Below, piece by piece: positions 1-6,551 of a stretch of 7,208 bases of DNA. The notes under the pieces are model-generated. The model saw nothing but the letters and a program-made list of their open reading frames with translations. It had not been told where the DNA came from and searched no databases. A program made the position numbers and the translations under genes. Positions within the stretch are counted from its first letter, which is position 1; each line of letters begins with the position of its first letter. Origin of the DNA: Candidatus Bathyarchaeota archaeon (GTDB lineage Archaea; Thermoproteota; Bathyarchaeia; Bathyarchaeales; UBA233); contig QMXC01000057.1 of NCBI GenBank assembly GCA_003661945.1, forward strand, positions 1 through 7,208, given 5' to 3'.

Positions 1-1197
1 CATGAAAGAATGAAAGGTCCAGCGACGAAGAAGTACAGAACGCTGGGAACTCCGCTGAACGTTCTTGTGCACAACTCGCTGTCTTGTATGCCTACTCGGA
101 ACTATAACAACTCCTTCTTCGAGGGAGCTGAAAAAGTAAGCGGCGAATACCTCAACGAAAGATTCGTAGCAAAAATAATCGGCTGTAGCTCCTGCGCCAT
201 GAGGTGCGAGCACGTCTGCGTGGTTCCAGAGGGTCCCTACAAGGGCACTATGACCCGTATGGAGTATGAACCCTTATGGGCTATGGGACCCTACTGCGGC
301 GTGGACAGGCTAGACGCCATTATTAAGGGAATGGACATATGCAACTATTACGGAATAGACGCGATAAGCGCCGGAGTAATCGTTGGCTTCGCCATGGACT
401 GCTATGAACAAGGAATTCTAACCAAGGAACAAATGGACGGGATAGACGCAAAATTCGGAAATCATGAAGCCTTGGTTGCTCTTCTGCATAAAATCGGCAA
501 ACGCGAAGGCATAGGCGACATACTCGCAGAAGGAGTTAAAATCGCTGGAGAAAAAATCGGTAAAGGCGCTGAAAAACTAGCGCAGCACATCAAAGGTGTG
601 GAAGTAACAGGCTACGACCTCCGCGCCCTAAAAACCGCGGCTCTAGGCTTCGCCGTTTCGTTCAGAGGCGCAGACCACAATAGGCACGGAGCATACGGAT
701 TCGACGTAAAAGGAAAAGTCGACCGGTTGAAAGCTGAGAAGGGCAGAGGAAAACTCGTCAAAGACATGGAAGACATGTACACTGTTATCGACTCGCTAAT
801 CGTCTGCAAGTTCTCACGAGGCACCTATTATGAGGGCTTCCAAGACTTGGCTAAGGTCTACAGCCTAGTAACCGGATTCGAAACTTCAGCCGAAGAAATG
901 CGGAGATCAGGCGAGAGAATCAACAACGTGGCGAGGCTCTTCAACATCCGTGAAGGATTTGGAAGAAAAGACGACACGCTTCCATACAAGGTAATGAATC
1001 TTCCCATACCCGACGAAGGACCATCCAAAGGAAGCTACGTGACACAAGCAGAGCTTGACCTGCTACTCGACGACTACTACGAGGTTCGAGGGTGGACGAA
1101 AGAAGGAATCCCAACGATTAAGAAGCTCAAAGAACTAGCCATGGACGACCTAATCTACATAGTGGAGCCGAAGCTTAAAACCGCTGGAGGAGCATAA
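1..1197 (+). CDS. Aldehyde:ferredoxin oxidoreductase family (tungsten enzyme), C-terminal part, 5' truncated by window
   Basis: The enzyme oxidises aldehydes (or related substrates) to acids in the cytoplasm at a tungsten-bispyranopterin centre and passes electrons through one [4Fe-4S] cluster. The frame is open from base 1, so the Met at base 10 is internal; about 398 residues are visible of a family norm near 600, and the N-terminal pterin-binding domain lies off the left edge. Counting from base 1, the cluster ligands are C62, C65 and C69 (CxxCxxxC in GCSSCAMRC) and C269 (DSLIVCKF), the spacing expected for AOR domains 2 and 3. The family's MEYEPLWAMGPYCGVD segment and a GADH histidine (H226), likely near the active site, are also present. 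The gene is followed after 11-17 bases by a four-cluster ferredoxin, an arrangement like WOR5 of Pyrococcus or bacterial AorAB rather than stand-alone AOR. Substrate cannot be read from the sequence. Family assignment is very secure, subfamily is not. Confidence 0.95.
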   Translation, partial: HERMKGPATKKYRTLGTPLNVLVHNSLSCMPTRNYNNSFFEGAEKVSGEYLNERFVAKIIGCSSCAMRCEHVCVVPEGPYKGTMTRMEYEPLWAMGPYCGVDRLDAIIKGMDICNYYGIDAISAGVIVGFAMDCYEQGILTKEQMDGIDAKFGNHEALVALLHKIGKREGIGDILAEGVKIAGEKIGKGAEKLAQHIKGVEVTGYDLRALKTAALGFAVSFRGADHNRHGAYGFDVKGKVDRLKAEKGRGKLVKDMEDMYTVIDSLIVCKFSRGTYYEGFQDLAKVYSLVTGFETSAEEMRRSGERINNVARLFNIREGFGRKDDTLPYKVMNLPIPDEGPSKGSYVTQAELDLLLDDYYEVRGWTKEGIPTIKKLKELAMDDLIYIVEPKLKTAGGA

Positions 1198-1200
1198 AAA

Positions 1201-1205
1201 GGAGG
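1201..1205 (+). promoter_or_regulatory. Ribosome binding site of the polyferredoxin gene
   Basis: GGAGG lies directly after the AOR stop codon. It is 3 bases from a GTG at 1209 and 9 bases from an in-frame ATG at 1215. The longer spacing and the better codon favour the ATG as the real start. Confidence 0.7.
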
Positions 1206-1214
1206 AACGTGCAA

Positions 1215-1724
1215 ATGGTGAAGCTTCACGAAAGGAAATTTGTTTCAGCGGACCCTGAAAAATGCACGGGCTGCCAAGTCTGCGAATACGTGTGCGCCAT
1301 GGAAAAAGAGGGAGTCTTTAACCCGCTAAAATCTAGGATACGAGTGGTTCGCTTGAATCAGCTCATCAACATGTCGATTACGTGTAGGCTCTGCGAAGAC
1401 CCGCCGTGCGTCGCTGCATGTCCAAGAGACGCCTTGACCCAGTCCGAAGAAACAGGAATAATCCTTGTTGACGAGGACAAATGCAACGGATGCGGATGGT
1501 GCATCGAAGCATGCGACTACGGCGCAATAACCTTGCACCCCGATAGAAAAGTTGTCTTCGTCTGCGACCTCTGCCAAGACAAGGGCGAACCCCAATGCGT
1601 GAAATGGTGTCCTGAAGAAGCCCTAGACTTCGTAACAAGCGACGTGCTAGCGCAAAAAGCAAGGATTGAAGCCGTAAAGAAACTGTTCCAAGAAGCACTC
1701 AAAGCAGCCGCACCAGCACCATAA
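1215..1724 (+). CDS. HycB/WOR5-S-like polyferredoxin with four [4Fe-4S] clusters, partner of the AOR
   Basis: This is an electron-transfer subunit of about 169 residues. Four cysteine quartets are visible in order: CTGCQVCEYVC, CRLCEDPPCVAAC, CNGCGWCIEAC, and a last one with CxxC-x7-CxxxC spacing (CDLC...CVKWC). This alternation of ferredoxin-type and spaced motifs is that of the HycB/DmsB/PhsB family, which binds four [4Fe-4S] clusters. No Tat or Sec signal is visible, so it should be cytoplasmic. The C-terminus ends in an Ala/Pro-rich tail. It sits directly behind the AOR gene, matching WOR5 of Pyrococcus furiosus (catalytic subunit plus a four-cluster polyferredoxin) and bacterial AorAB. 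I infer that it carries electrons from the tungsten enzyme to ferredoxin or another acceptor. A GTG at 1209 is the alternative start and would add two residues. Partnership is inferred from adjacency; the fold is clear. Confidence 0.9.
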   Translation: MVKLHERKFVSADPEKCTGCQVCEYVCAMEKEGVFNPLKSRIRVVRLNQLINMSITCRLCEDPPCVAACPRDALTQSEETGIILVDEDKCNGCGWCIEACDYGAITLHPDRKVVFVCDLCQDKGEPQCVKWCPEEALDFVTSDVLAQKARIEAVKKLFQEALKAAAPAP

Positions 1725-1742
1725 CCCTTTTCTTTCCTTTTT
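1725..1742 (+). terminator. T-rich transcription terminator after the AOR/ferredoxin pair
   Basis: A run of pyrimidines with several T clusters (ending in TTTTT at 1738-1742) begins right after the ferredoxin stop codon. Archaeal RNA polymerase commonly terminates at such oligo-T stretches without a hairpin. It would end the + strand AOR transcript. Confidence 0.55.
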
Positions 1743-1745
1743 GCA

Positions 1746-1752
1746 TTTTATA
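1746..1752 (+). promoter_or_regulatory. Possible TATA box for the downstream membrane-protein gene
   Basis: TTTTATA lies about 60 bases before the ATG at 1812 and would place a transcription start near 1776. No convincing purine-rich BRE precedes it, and it lies in an AT-rich terminator zone, so chance is a real alternative. Confidence 0.3.
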
Positions 1753-1811
1753 CTTCAATGAAAGAGAAAGAAAATGAGATAACTCGCTAGCTGAAAAGGT
1801 TAATCTCGAAA

Positions 1812-2150
1812 ATGGACATATGGCTTGCGGTGGTAATTTTTTCGCTCTTCACGATTTTTGTAGTGGTTGTCCTTTTGGATAGGATATTCAAGTTTTTGAA
1901 CGTGTCGATTTACGTTCTTCGTTATCTTAAGATTTTAGTCGCTGGTTTGATGATGATTCTTCTTGTCGGAATATTTGGTTTTTCTTCCGATTTCTGGACT
2001 GAAGCTCTGCTCTCCGGCATCAACCGACTCATTTACCGAATTATCTTCGCCCTTTTCGCTTCTTTGGTTGTTGTCTGCATAATATACTTAGTATTCGTAC
2101 ATAAGAAAAAGCTAGATGGAACGGAGCGCGTTTACGAGAATTTCAGCTAG
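1812..2150 (+). CDS. Unrecognised small membrane protein, three predicted transmembrane segments
   Basis: I do not recognise this 112-residue protein. It is strongly hydrophobic, with likely membrane helices near residues 4-22, 40-57 and 73-96, separated by a basic stretch (DRIFKFLN), a short loop holding FGFSSDFW, and an NRLIYR segment. It ends in a charged cytoplasm-like tail starting HKKK. No cysteine pairs, histidine clusters or catalytic motifs are visible. The base composition is more T-rich than the AOR genes, as expected for a hydrophobic protein. SD support is weak: AAGGT ends 11 bases before the ATG. Its last 39 bases overlap the 3' end of the oppositely oriented hycI. The uninterrupted hydrophobic pattern and charged tail argue for a real gene, but a chance frame cannot be excluded. 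No function is proposed. Confidence 0.55.
   Translation: MDIWLAVVIFSLFTIFVVVVLLDRIFKFLNVSIYVLRYLKILVAGLMMILLVGIFGFSSDFWTEALLSGINRLIYRIIFALFASLVVVCIIYLVFVHKKKLDGTERVYENFS
2098..2111 (-). terminator. T-tract terminator of the hdr-mvh-hycI operon
   Basis: Read on the - strand, the hycI stop codon TAG is followed at once by CTTTTTCTTATG, an oligo-T stretch suited to archaeal termination. It lies inside the 3' end of the convergent membrane-protein gene. Confidence 0.4.
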
Positions 2151-2588
2151 AGTTTGAGCTGTTCCCTCAACTTCGCTGGTTAATCCTTCGCCGAAACTTG
2201 TATCCTTCGGTTGAATAGCTAGCAGGGCTACCTTTGCCCCTAAGCTTGTTTTCAAGTATTCGCAGAAAATCTGTAGGGGCAGCATATGCGTGGAAACTGC
2301 TGGGGCTGCTTTTCCCAGCTTTTCTATAAGCCTAACGCTTCCAGCTGGCTCGTTGATTATCGCAGCGTCGATAACTAAAACATGCGTAGGTTTGAACTTT
2401 TCAATTTCTTGAAGAAAATTCTCGGGAACGGTTTCGCATTCGATGAGAAACACGTTTTCCGGAACCTTTTCTTTCAAGCGTTGAACAACTTCCATGCCTA
2501 CGAAGTCGTCTCGGCGAAGGGGATTACCTATTCCAGCTATAACTATTTTTTTCGCACCATTTAACCATGCTCGAAGCGTAGCTTCTAT
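2112..2588 (-). CDS. hycI: HycI-family hydrogenase maturation endopeptidase, start codon unresolved
   Basis: This nickel-sensing protease cleaves the C-terminal tail of a [NiFe] hydrogenase large subunit after the metal centre is built; the target here is surely MvhA, encoded just upstream. The only in-frame ATG (2495) gives 127 residues and cuts off the family's N-terminal motif. Reading further upstream in the same frame reveals KKIVIAGIGNPLRRDD, the HycI/HybD signature. Numbered from an ATA codon at 2588 (158 residues, normal family length), likely metal ligands are D28 of RRDD, D74 of VIDA and H101 of STHMLP; an AIQPKDTSFGEGL segment near residue 124 is also typical. The frame stays open to a TAG at 2646-2648, yet offers no ATG, GTG or TTG. 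ATA (2586-2588, SD AAAAGGA 8 bases upstream) and ACG (2607-2609, SD GGAGAG 7 bases upstream) are the best candidates; an assembly error is possible. The family is secure, the 5' end is not. Confidence 0.88.
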   Translation of the reverse strand: MEATLRAWLNGAKKIVIAGIGNPLRRDDFVGMEVVQRLKEKVPENVFLIECETVPENFLQEIEKFKPTHVLVIDAAIINEPAGSVRLIEKLGKAAPAVSTHMLPLQIFCEYLKTSLGAKVALLAIQPKDTSFGEGLTSEVEGTAQTLAEILVNALRSI

Positions 2589-2596
2589 GCTGCAAT

Positions 2597-2603
2597 TCCT
2601 TTT
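2597..2603 (-). promoter_or_regulatory. SD-like site ahead of the putative ATA start of hycI
   Basis: On the - strand AAAAGGA lies 8 bases before the ATA at 2588. It supports initiation there, or at an ATG that was miscalled as ATA. A second site, GGAGAG at 2617-2622, is spaced 7 bases from an in-frame ACG. Confidence 0.35.
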
Positions 2604-2683
2604 CTTCGTCGCTTTTCTCTCCAGCAGGTTAAAAGCTCGTGAACGCTACCTAACTTTGCAACAAAATTAGAAGAAGGGGGAAT

Positions 2684-4135
2684 TTAACGTTTTATGCTTT
2701 TTACTAGTTTGCCGTTACTGTCGTAGATTTCAATTTTAAGCGGCATTTCCCCAAAAGCGTAATGCGATGCACATGCTAAGCATGGGTCGTAAGCTCTGTA
2801 GGCCATTTCAACCATGTTTAGCAGTCCTTCGCTGACGTTTTCTCCCTTGATCAGGCCTTTAGCCGCATCTCGGATAGACATGCAAATCGCCGGATAATTG
2901 TTGGTTGTTGCAACTATAAGGTTCACATCTTTGATTAGGCCATCCTGGTCAAGCTTGTAATGGTGAATAAGCGTTCCTCTAGCCGCTTCGACTATTCCTA
3001 CGCCTTCTCCAGGTTCGCCAACTGGGTTGCGAATGTTCTGGCTCGTTATCTCCGGATCCTTGGCTAGTTCCACGGCTCTTTCAGCCGCGTATAGGAGCTC
3101 AATCAGCCTAGCCCAGTGGAATGCAAGCGTGGAATGCACAGGCCTCCCGAGAGTGTCATACATCCGCTTATACTCTTCGTTTGCGAGCGGAGTCGCCATG
3201 CCTTCAGCTGCGTTCAATCTTCCAAGCGGGCCTACACGGTAGATTCCGCTTTCCGGCCCGTCAATGAATCCTTTCCATCCCACCTTCTTTAGGTAGGGCA
3301 TTTTCACGTAGGTCCATTCTTCTACGCGCTCCGCTACTATGTCTAGGTATTCGCTTGGAGCAAACTTTACGAATTCGTTGCCGTTTGGGTCTGTCACGCG
3401 AACTTTTCCATCATAGAAGTTCACGTGGTTATTCTCGTCCACTAAGCCCATGTTGTAGGTTCTAAGCGTGTAATGGTCGCTCTTAATCATGTCCAAATAT
3501 CTGGTGTTTCCAAGCACTATGTCATCAAAAAGTTTCAGCGAAAACCTTGCAAACTCAACACATGATTCAGCCATTTTCAGAAGTTCATCTCTTTCCTCTT
3601 CTGTTAGCGGCTTCGAAACTCCGCCTGGCAACCCGCAGACTGGGTGAGTTGCCTTTCCGCCGATGATTTCGGTTATTTTTTGGCCATAAGCCCTATGTCT
3701 GATAACTTTCTTGCCAACCTCTAAGCCAGCCTTTTTTATTACGCCTAAGATGTTTCTTTCCGCTGGCGGTGCATCTGGCCCAACGACGAAGTCCGGTCCG
3801 CCTAGATAGTAGAAGTGCAACGTGTGGTCGTATATCATGTAGCCACAGTACATGAGTTCTCTAAGCTTTTTTGCTGCCGACGGCGGTTCAACGTTGAAGC
3901 ATGCGTCTAGGGCTTTTGTAGAAGCCATATGGTGAGCTACTGGGCATACTCCGCAGATTCTACTCGTAATCTGGGGCATAAGCTCAGCTCTTCTTCCCAT
4001 GCAGAATCTCTCGAACCCTCTAAGCTCCGGAATCTGCAAATAAGCGTTTTCAACGGTTCCCTGCTCGTTTAGGAAGATGGTTATTTTTCCGTGTCCCTCG
4101 AGTCTCGTGATTGGGTCTATAACTATTTCTTTCAT
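2684..4135 (-). CDS. mvhA: [NiFe] hydrogenase large subunit, group 3c (F420-non-reducing, MvhA)
   Basis: This is the catalytic subunit that splits H2 at a Ni-Fe(CN)2CO centre in the cytoplasmic Mvh-Hdr complex. At 483 residues it is of normal length. The L1 motif RICGVCPVAHH supplies C61 and C64; the L2 motif DPCLACASH supplies C452 and C455, with H458 as the residue before the expected cleavage point. A 25-residue tail (YAFGEMPLK... to the end) follows H458, which means the protein is made as a precursor that needs HycI, encoded next downstream. Both L2 ligands are cysteine codons, so there is no selenocysteine. Its ATG overlaps the mvhG stop as ATGA; the SD AGGAGG (4147-4152) is 11 bases upstream, rather long, so translational coupling probably matters. 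The group 3c assignment rests on the Hdr/MvhD context and the absence of an FrhB-type F420 subunit in the visible operon. Confidence 0.96.
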   Translation of the reverse strand: MKEIVIDPITRLEGHGKITIFLNEQGTVENAYLQIPELRGFERFCMGRRAELMPQITSRICGVCPVAHHMASTKALDACFNVEPPSAAKKLRELMYCGYMIYDHTLHFYYLGGPDFVVGPDAPPAERNILGVIKKAGLEVGKKVIRHRAYGQKITEIIGGKATHPVCGLPGGVSKPLTEEERDELLKMAESCVEFARFSLKLFDDIVLGNTRYLDMIKSDHYTLRTYNMGLVDENNHVNFYDGKVRVTDPNGNEFVKFAPSEYLDIVAERVEEWTYVKMPYLKKVGWKGFIDGPESGIYRVGPLGRLNAAEGMATPLANEEYKRMYDTLGRPVHSTLAFHWARLIELLYAAERAVELAKDPEITSQNIRNPVGEPGEGVGIVEAARGTLIHHYKLDQDGLIKDVNLIVATTNNYPAICMSIRDAAKGLIKGENVSEGLLNMVEMAYRAYDPCLACASHYAFGEMPLKIEIYDSNGKLVKSIKR

Positions 4136-5115
4136 TTCCGCATAACCCTCCTATTAATAATTGAGGCTGGAAGAGAATACATGTAGAAGGTGCCAATCGG
4201 GTCCTTAATTTGTTCGATTAGTTTTTCAACTTCTGTGTAGGTTTCTTTCTCGTTTTCCACTCCAAGTATGGAAGCCAAAGCGCTTATCATAGCTGCGCCC
4301 TGTTCTGGAGCGTTTGGACACGGGCCTCCGCATCCCGTGCATGGCATATTAGCCTTTAAGCATCTTGCTCCGCATCCTCCACGCGTGGCTGGTCCCATAC
4401 AGATTATCCCTTGTTCAAGTAGGCATCTTTCCGGGTCTGGAGTAATCTCGTACGGGCGGTAGACTCGAGCTATTTTCTTTTCCCCCTTCTTTCTTGGGCA
4501 TTCGTCGCATACGGATTTTAGCGGCGCTAGAACCGAGCCTTTAGGCGGAAGTTCTCCTTTTGCTATGGCTTCCAGGGCGAACAATGTTCTTTCAACAGCC
4601 GGTGGGCAGCCGGGAACGTAATAATCAACTTCAACTGTTTGGTCCAGGGTTTTTACCGTGTCGTAGAATTCAGGTAATCTTAGTTCTCCTTCAGGAACTC
4701 TCACTCTGGTTTTTGGCAGGACCTTGTTTGGGTTGTTTGTTGAGAACGTTTCGATGTAGGCTTTTTCGAACACTTCCTGCTTATTTGCTAGGTTTGCTAG
4801 TCCGGGTATTCCTCCTAGATGAGAGCATGCGCCGTAGGCTATCAGAATTTTTGATTTTTGTCTTAGCAGTTTAGCCATGTGTTCTTGCTCTTCGGTTCTT
4901 ATGGCTCCGTTGAAGAAGCATACGTCTATGTATTTGTCAGGCATGTTTTCAACGTCTTTGTATTTAATATCCATGGCTACTGGCCAAAACACTATGTCAG
5001 CTATTTGCACCACGTCTAGGATTTTCTCGTCTATGTCCAGAACCGCTATCTCGCATCCTCCACAGCTTGCAGCCCAGTAGAAGGCGAACTTAAGCTTCTT
5101 TTTTTCCTCAACCAT
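4132..5115 (-). CDS. mvhG: [NiFe] hydrogenase small subunit, group 3c (MvhG)
   Basis: This 327-residue subunit relays electrons from the Ni-Fe site of MvhA toward MvhD through Fe-S clusters. The N-terminal half has the proximal-cluster ligands typical of [NiFe] small subunits: C18 and C21 (SCGGCE), C97 (YGACSHLGG) and C170 (PGCPP). The C-terminal half is cysteine-rich (C203, C206, C231, C239, C248, C252, C259, C262, C266), enough for the two further [4Fe-4S] clusters known from MvhG/FrhG. There is no Tat signal, as expected for a cytoplasmic enzyme. The start is backed by GGAGAG, which begins inside the hdrB stop codon region (TAGGAGAG), so the gene is coupled to hdrB. Its end overlaps the mvhA start by four bases. 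FrhG would be the alternative, but the Hdr and MvhD neighbours favour Mvh. Confidence 0.95.
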   Translation of the reverse strand: MVEEKKKLKFAFYWAASCGGCEIAVLDIDEKILDVVQIADIVFWPVAMDIKYKDVENMPDKYIDVCFFNGAIRTEEQEHMAKLLRQKSKILIAYGACSHLGGIPGLANLANKQEVFEKAYIETFSTNNPNKVLPKTRVRVPEGELRLPEFYDTVKTLDQTVEVDYYVPGCPPAVERTLFALEAIAKGELPPKGSVLAPLKSVCDECPRKKGEKKIARVYRPYEITPDPERCLLEQGIICMGPATRGGCGARCLKANMPCTGCGGPCPNAPEQGAAMISALASILGVENEKETYTEVEKLIEQIKDPIGTFYMYSLPASIINRRVMRK

Positions 5116-5127
5116 AGCGTTTCTCTC

Positions 5128-6009
5128 CTAAATTTGTTCAAGAAGTTGGGTTGGTTTGACTCTGAGTTCGTTTATTGCGAGTTCTTCTGGCGTGAATCCC
5201 ATGGCTAAGCCTAATAGCTGCGGGTAATGCAGAACTGGTATGCCTATTTTCGTGTTGAACGCCCGTTCTATTCTCGGCTGGTTTAAATCGTACATCATGT
5301 GGCAGAACGGGCAAACCGTAATCAATGCTTGGGCGCCGACATCCATTATGTGGTCGAATTTTTCCTTAGCCATGCTGAACGGAATTGTTTCGTTCACGCC
5401 GATGATGGGGTTTCCGCAGCATTCAGCTTCATCCATGTAGTCTAGGCATTTAGCGCCCGTAAGCCTAATTAACTCTTTGAGAAGCTTCGGGTCTTCCGGG
5501 TCGTCTTTTCCAATAAGCTTTTTGGGTCTTACAATGTGGCATCCGGTGTGCTGAGCCACTCGTAGGTTTGTTAACGGCTTTTTAACAGCACCCTTTATTT
5601 TTTCAAAGCCTATGTCTTCGGTTAGAACGTGAACGAGATGCTTAACCTCGATTGTTCCTTTAAATTCCATTCCGAACTCTTTCAAGTATCCGTTGATTTT
5701 CTCTCTTTCTTCCTCTTCTTCCTTAAGCGTCTTGTTTACTTTGTAAAGTGTTCCAAAGCATCCGTTGCATAAGGTGAGAATGTTTAGCCCTTCTCTTTCC
5801 GCCACGCATAGGTTTCTTGCGGCTAGCGTCAACATTGTGTCGTGGTTTACTGGGTCCATTGGAAAGCCGCAGCAATTGTATTCCGGCATTTCAACCAGTT
5901 CCACTCCGAGCGCTTGCAGAACTTTTCTCGTTGAGACTTCGTAGCTTGAAAGTCTGTAGGGAATTACGCATCCCAAGAAGATTAGGTATCTAGGTTTTTC
6001 TTCAGCCAT
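5128..6009 (-). CDS. hdrB: Heterodisulfide reductase subunit B (HdrB)
   Basis: HdrB is the disulfide-reducing subunit of cytoplasmic Hdr; its two noncubane [4Fe-4S] clusters bind and cleave CoM-S-S-CoB in methanogens, while in other archaea the disulfide is often unknown. Both CCG domains are intact over 293 residues: C14 ... C46-C47-G ... C81xxC84, and C157 ... C197-C198-G ... C233xxC236, with spacings close to the family consensus. A Glu-rich stretch (KEEEEERE, about residues 96-103) links the two halves. No membrane segment is present, separating it from the membrane-bound HdrDE type. The ATG lies two bases after the hdrC stop and its SD GGTGGAG overlaps the end of hdrC, so the two are translationally coupled. 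A GlcD/LutA-type CCG protein is unlikely given the neighbours. Confidence 0.96.
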   Translation of the reverse strand: MAEEKPRYLIFLGCVIPYRLSSYEVSTRKVLQALGVELVEMPEYNCCGFPMDPVNHDTMLTLAARNLCVAEREGLNILTLCNGCFGTLYKVNKTLKEEEEEREKINGYLKEFGMEFKGTIEVKHLVHVLTEDIGFEKIKGAVKKPLTNLRVAQHTGCHIVRPKKLIGKDDPEDPKLLKELIRLTGAKCLDYMDEAECCGNPIIGVNETIPFSMAKEKFDHIMDVGAQALITVCPFCHMMYDLNQPRIERAFNTKIGIPVLHYPQLLGLAMGFTPEELAINELRVKPTQLLEQI

Positions 6010-6011
6010 TT

Positions 6012-6551
6012 TTACTCCACCTTCTCAAATGTTTCGGAGTTCTCAAGGAGTTTTGTGAATCCGGTTAATTCGAAAACTTTCGCTACTTCGTCTGGTTTTG
6101 TCTTTGGAAGCGGGGGCAATCCCGCTTGTTCTCTTCTTCTGATTCTTGATTCTGGAATCATGTAGACAAAGCCGCTTTTCATGAGGTTCCCGGCTAGTTC
6201 CTTATAGACTAGCGGCATTAAGTTTGTGTGTTTCACGGACATGTTTCTAAGCACGCGTATGACGTGCGCTACATCTACGTCTTGTGGGCAATGGTCGATG
6301 CACGTGTAGCATGTTGTGCATATCCAGAGATGTTTGTCAGATAAGATTCTGTCCTTTAATCCAAGTTGTACCATGCGTGCAATTTTCCTTGGTCTATAAA
6401 ACTCGCTGTAACGCGAAACTGGGCAATCAGCTGTACATGTTCCGCATTGGAAGCAGAGCATAAGTTTTTCTGCGCCGTGAATTTTCGAGATTTCGTATTT
6501 GAACTTGGGGTCTAACTCCTCGGCTTTAATAACTTGACTGGTTTGAGACAT
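6012..6551 (-). CDS. hdrC: Heterodisulfide reductase subunit C (HdrC)
   Basis: HdrC is a small iron-sulfur subunit that carries electrons from HdrA to the catalytic HdrB. The 179 residues contain two classical [4Fe-4S] motifs: C33, C36, C39, C43 (CFQCGTCTADCP) and C78, C81, C84, C88 (CTTCYTCIDHCP). A basic helical segment follows each motif (YRPRKIARMVQ and the IRVLRN region). The protein ends in a charged tail without motifs. Its ATG directly abuts the mvhD stop (TAAATG), with the SD GGAGGT nine bases upstream inside mvhD. The adjacency to hdrB in the order hdrC-hdrB is the usual one in methanogens. Confidence 0.95.
   Translation of the reverse strand: MSQTSQVIKAEELDPKFKYEISKIHGAEKLMLCFQCGTCTADCPVSRYSEFYRPRKIARMVQLGLKDRILSDKHLWICTTCYTCIDHCPQDVDVAHVIRVLRNMSVKHTNLMPLVYKELAGNLMKSGFVYMIPESRIRRREQAGLPPLPKTKPDEVAKVFELTGFTKLLENSETFEKVE

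Noticed and set aside
10..1197. AOR gene starting at the ATG at base 10
   Set aside because: The frame is open from base 1 and the family needs about 200 more N-terminal residues; the gene is cut by the window edge, not naturally short.
1326..1702. Antisense open frames opposite the polyferredoxin
   Set aside because: They are shadows of a strongly coding cysteine-rich gene, with Arg/Leu-rich composition and no motif or SD site.
2112..2495. hycI starting at the ATG at 2495 (127 residues)
   Set aside because: This start removes the GIGNPLRRDD motif and the first metal ligand, which are encoded in frame just upstream.
2382..2564. Plus-strand 60-residue open frame over hycI
   Set aside because: It lies opposite a conserved gene and shows no motif; the hycI reading explains this sequence better.
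2684..2786. Selenocysteine-containing hydrogenase (VhuU-like)
   Set aside because: The L2 motif has cysteine codons at both positions and the visible hydrogenase genes contain no in-frame TGA.
4268..5080. Plus-strand open frames opposite mvhG
   Set aside because: They lie wholly within a well-supported gene on the other strand and have low-complexity composition and no recognisable domain.
2684..5115. F420-reducing hydrogenase (FrhAG)
   Set aside because: No FrhB-like F420 subunit is visible; the genes are interleaved with mvhD and hdrABC, which point to group 3c.
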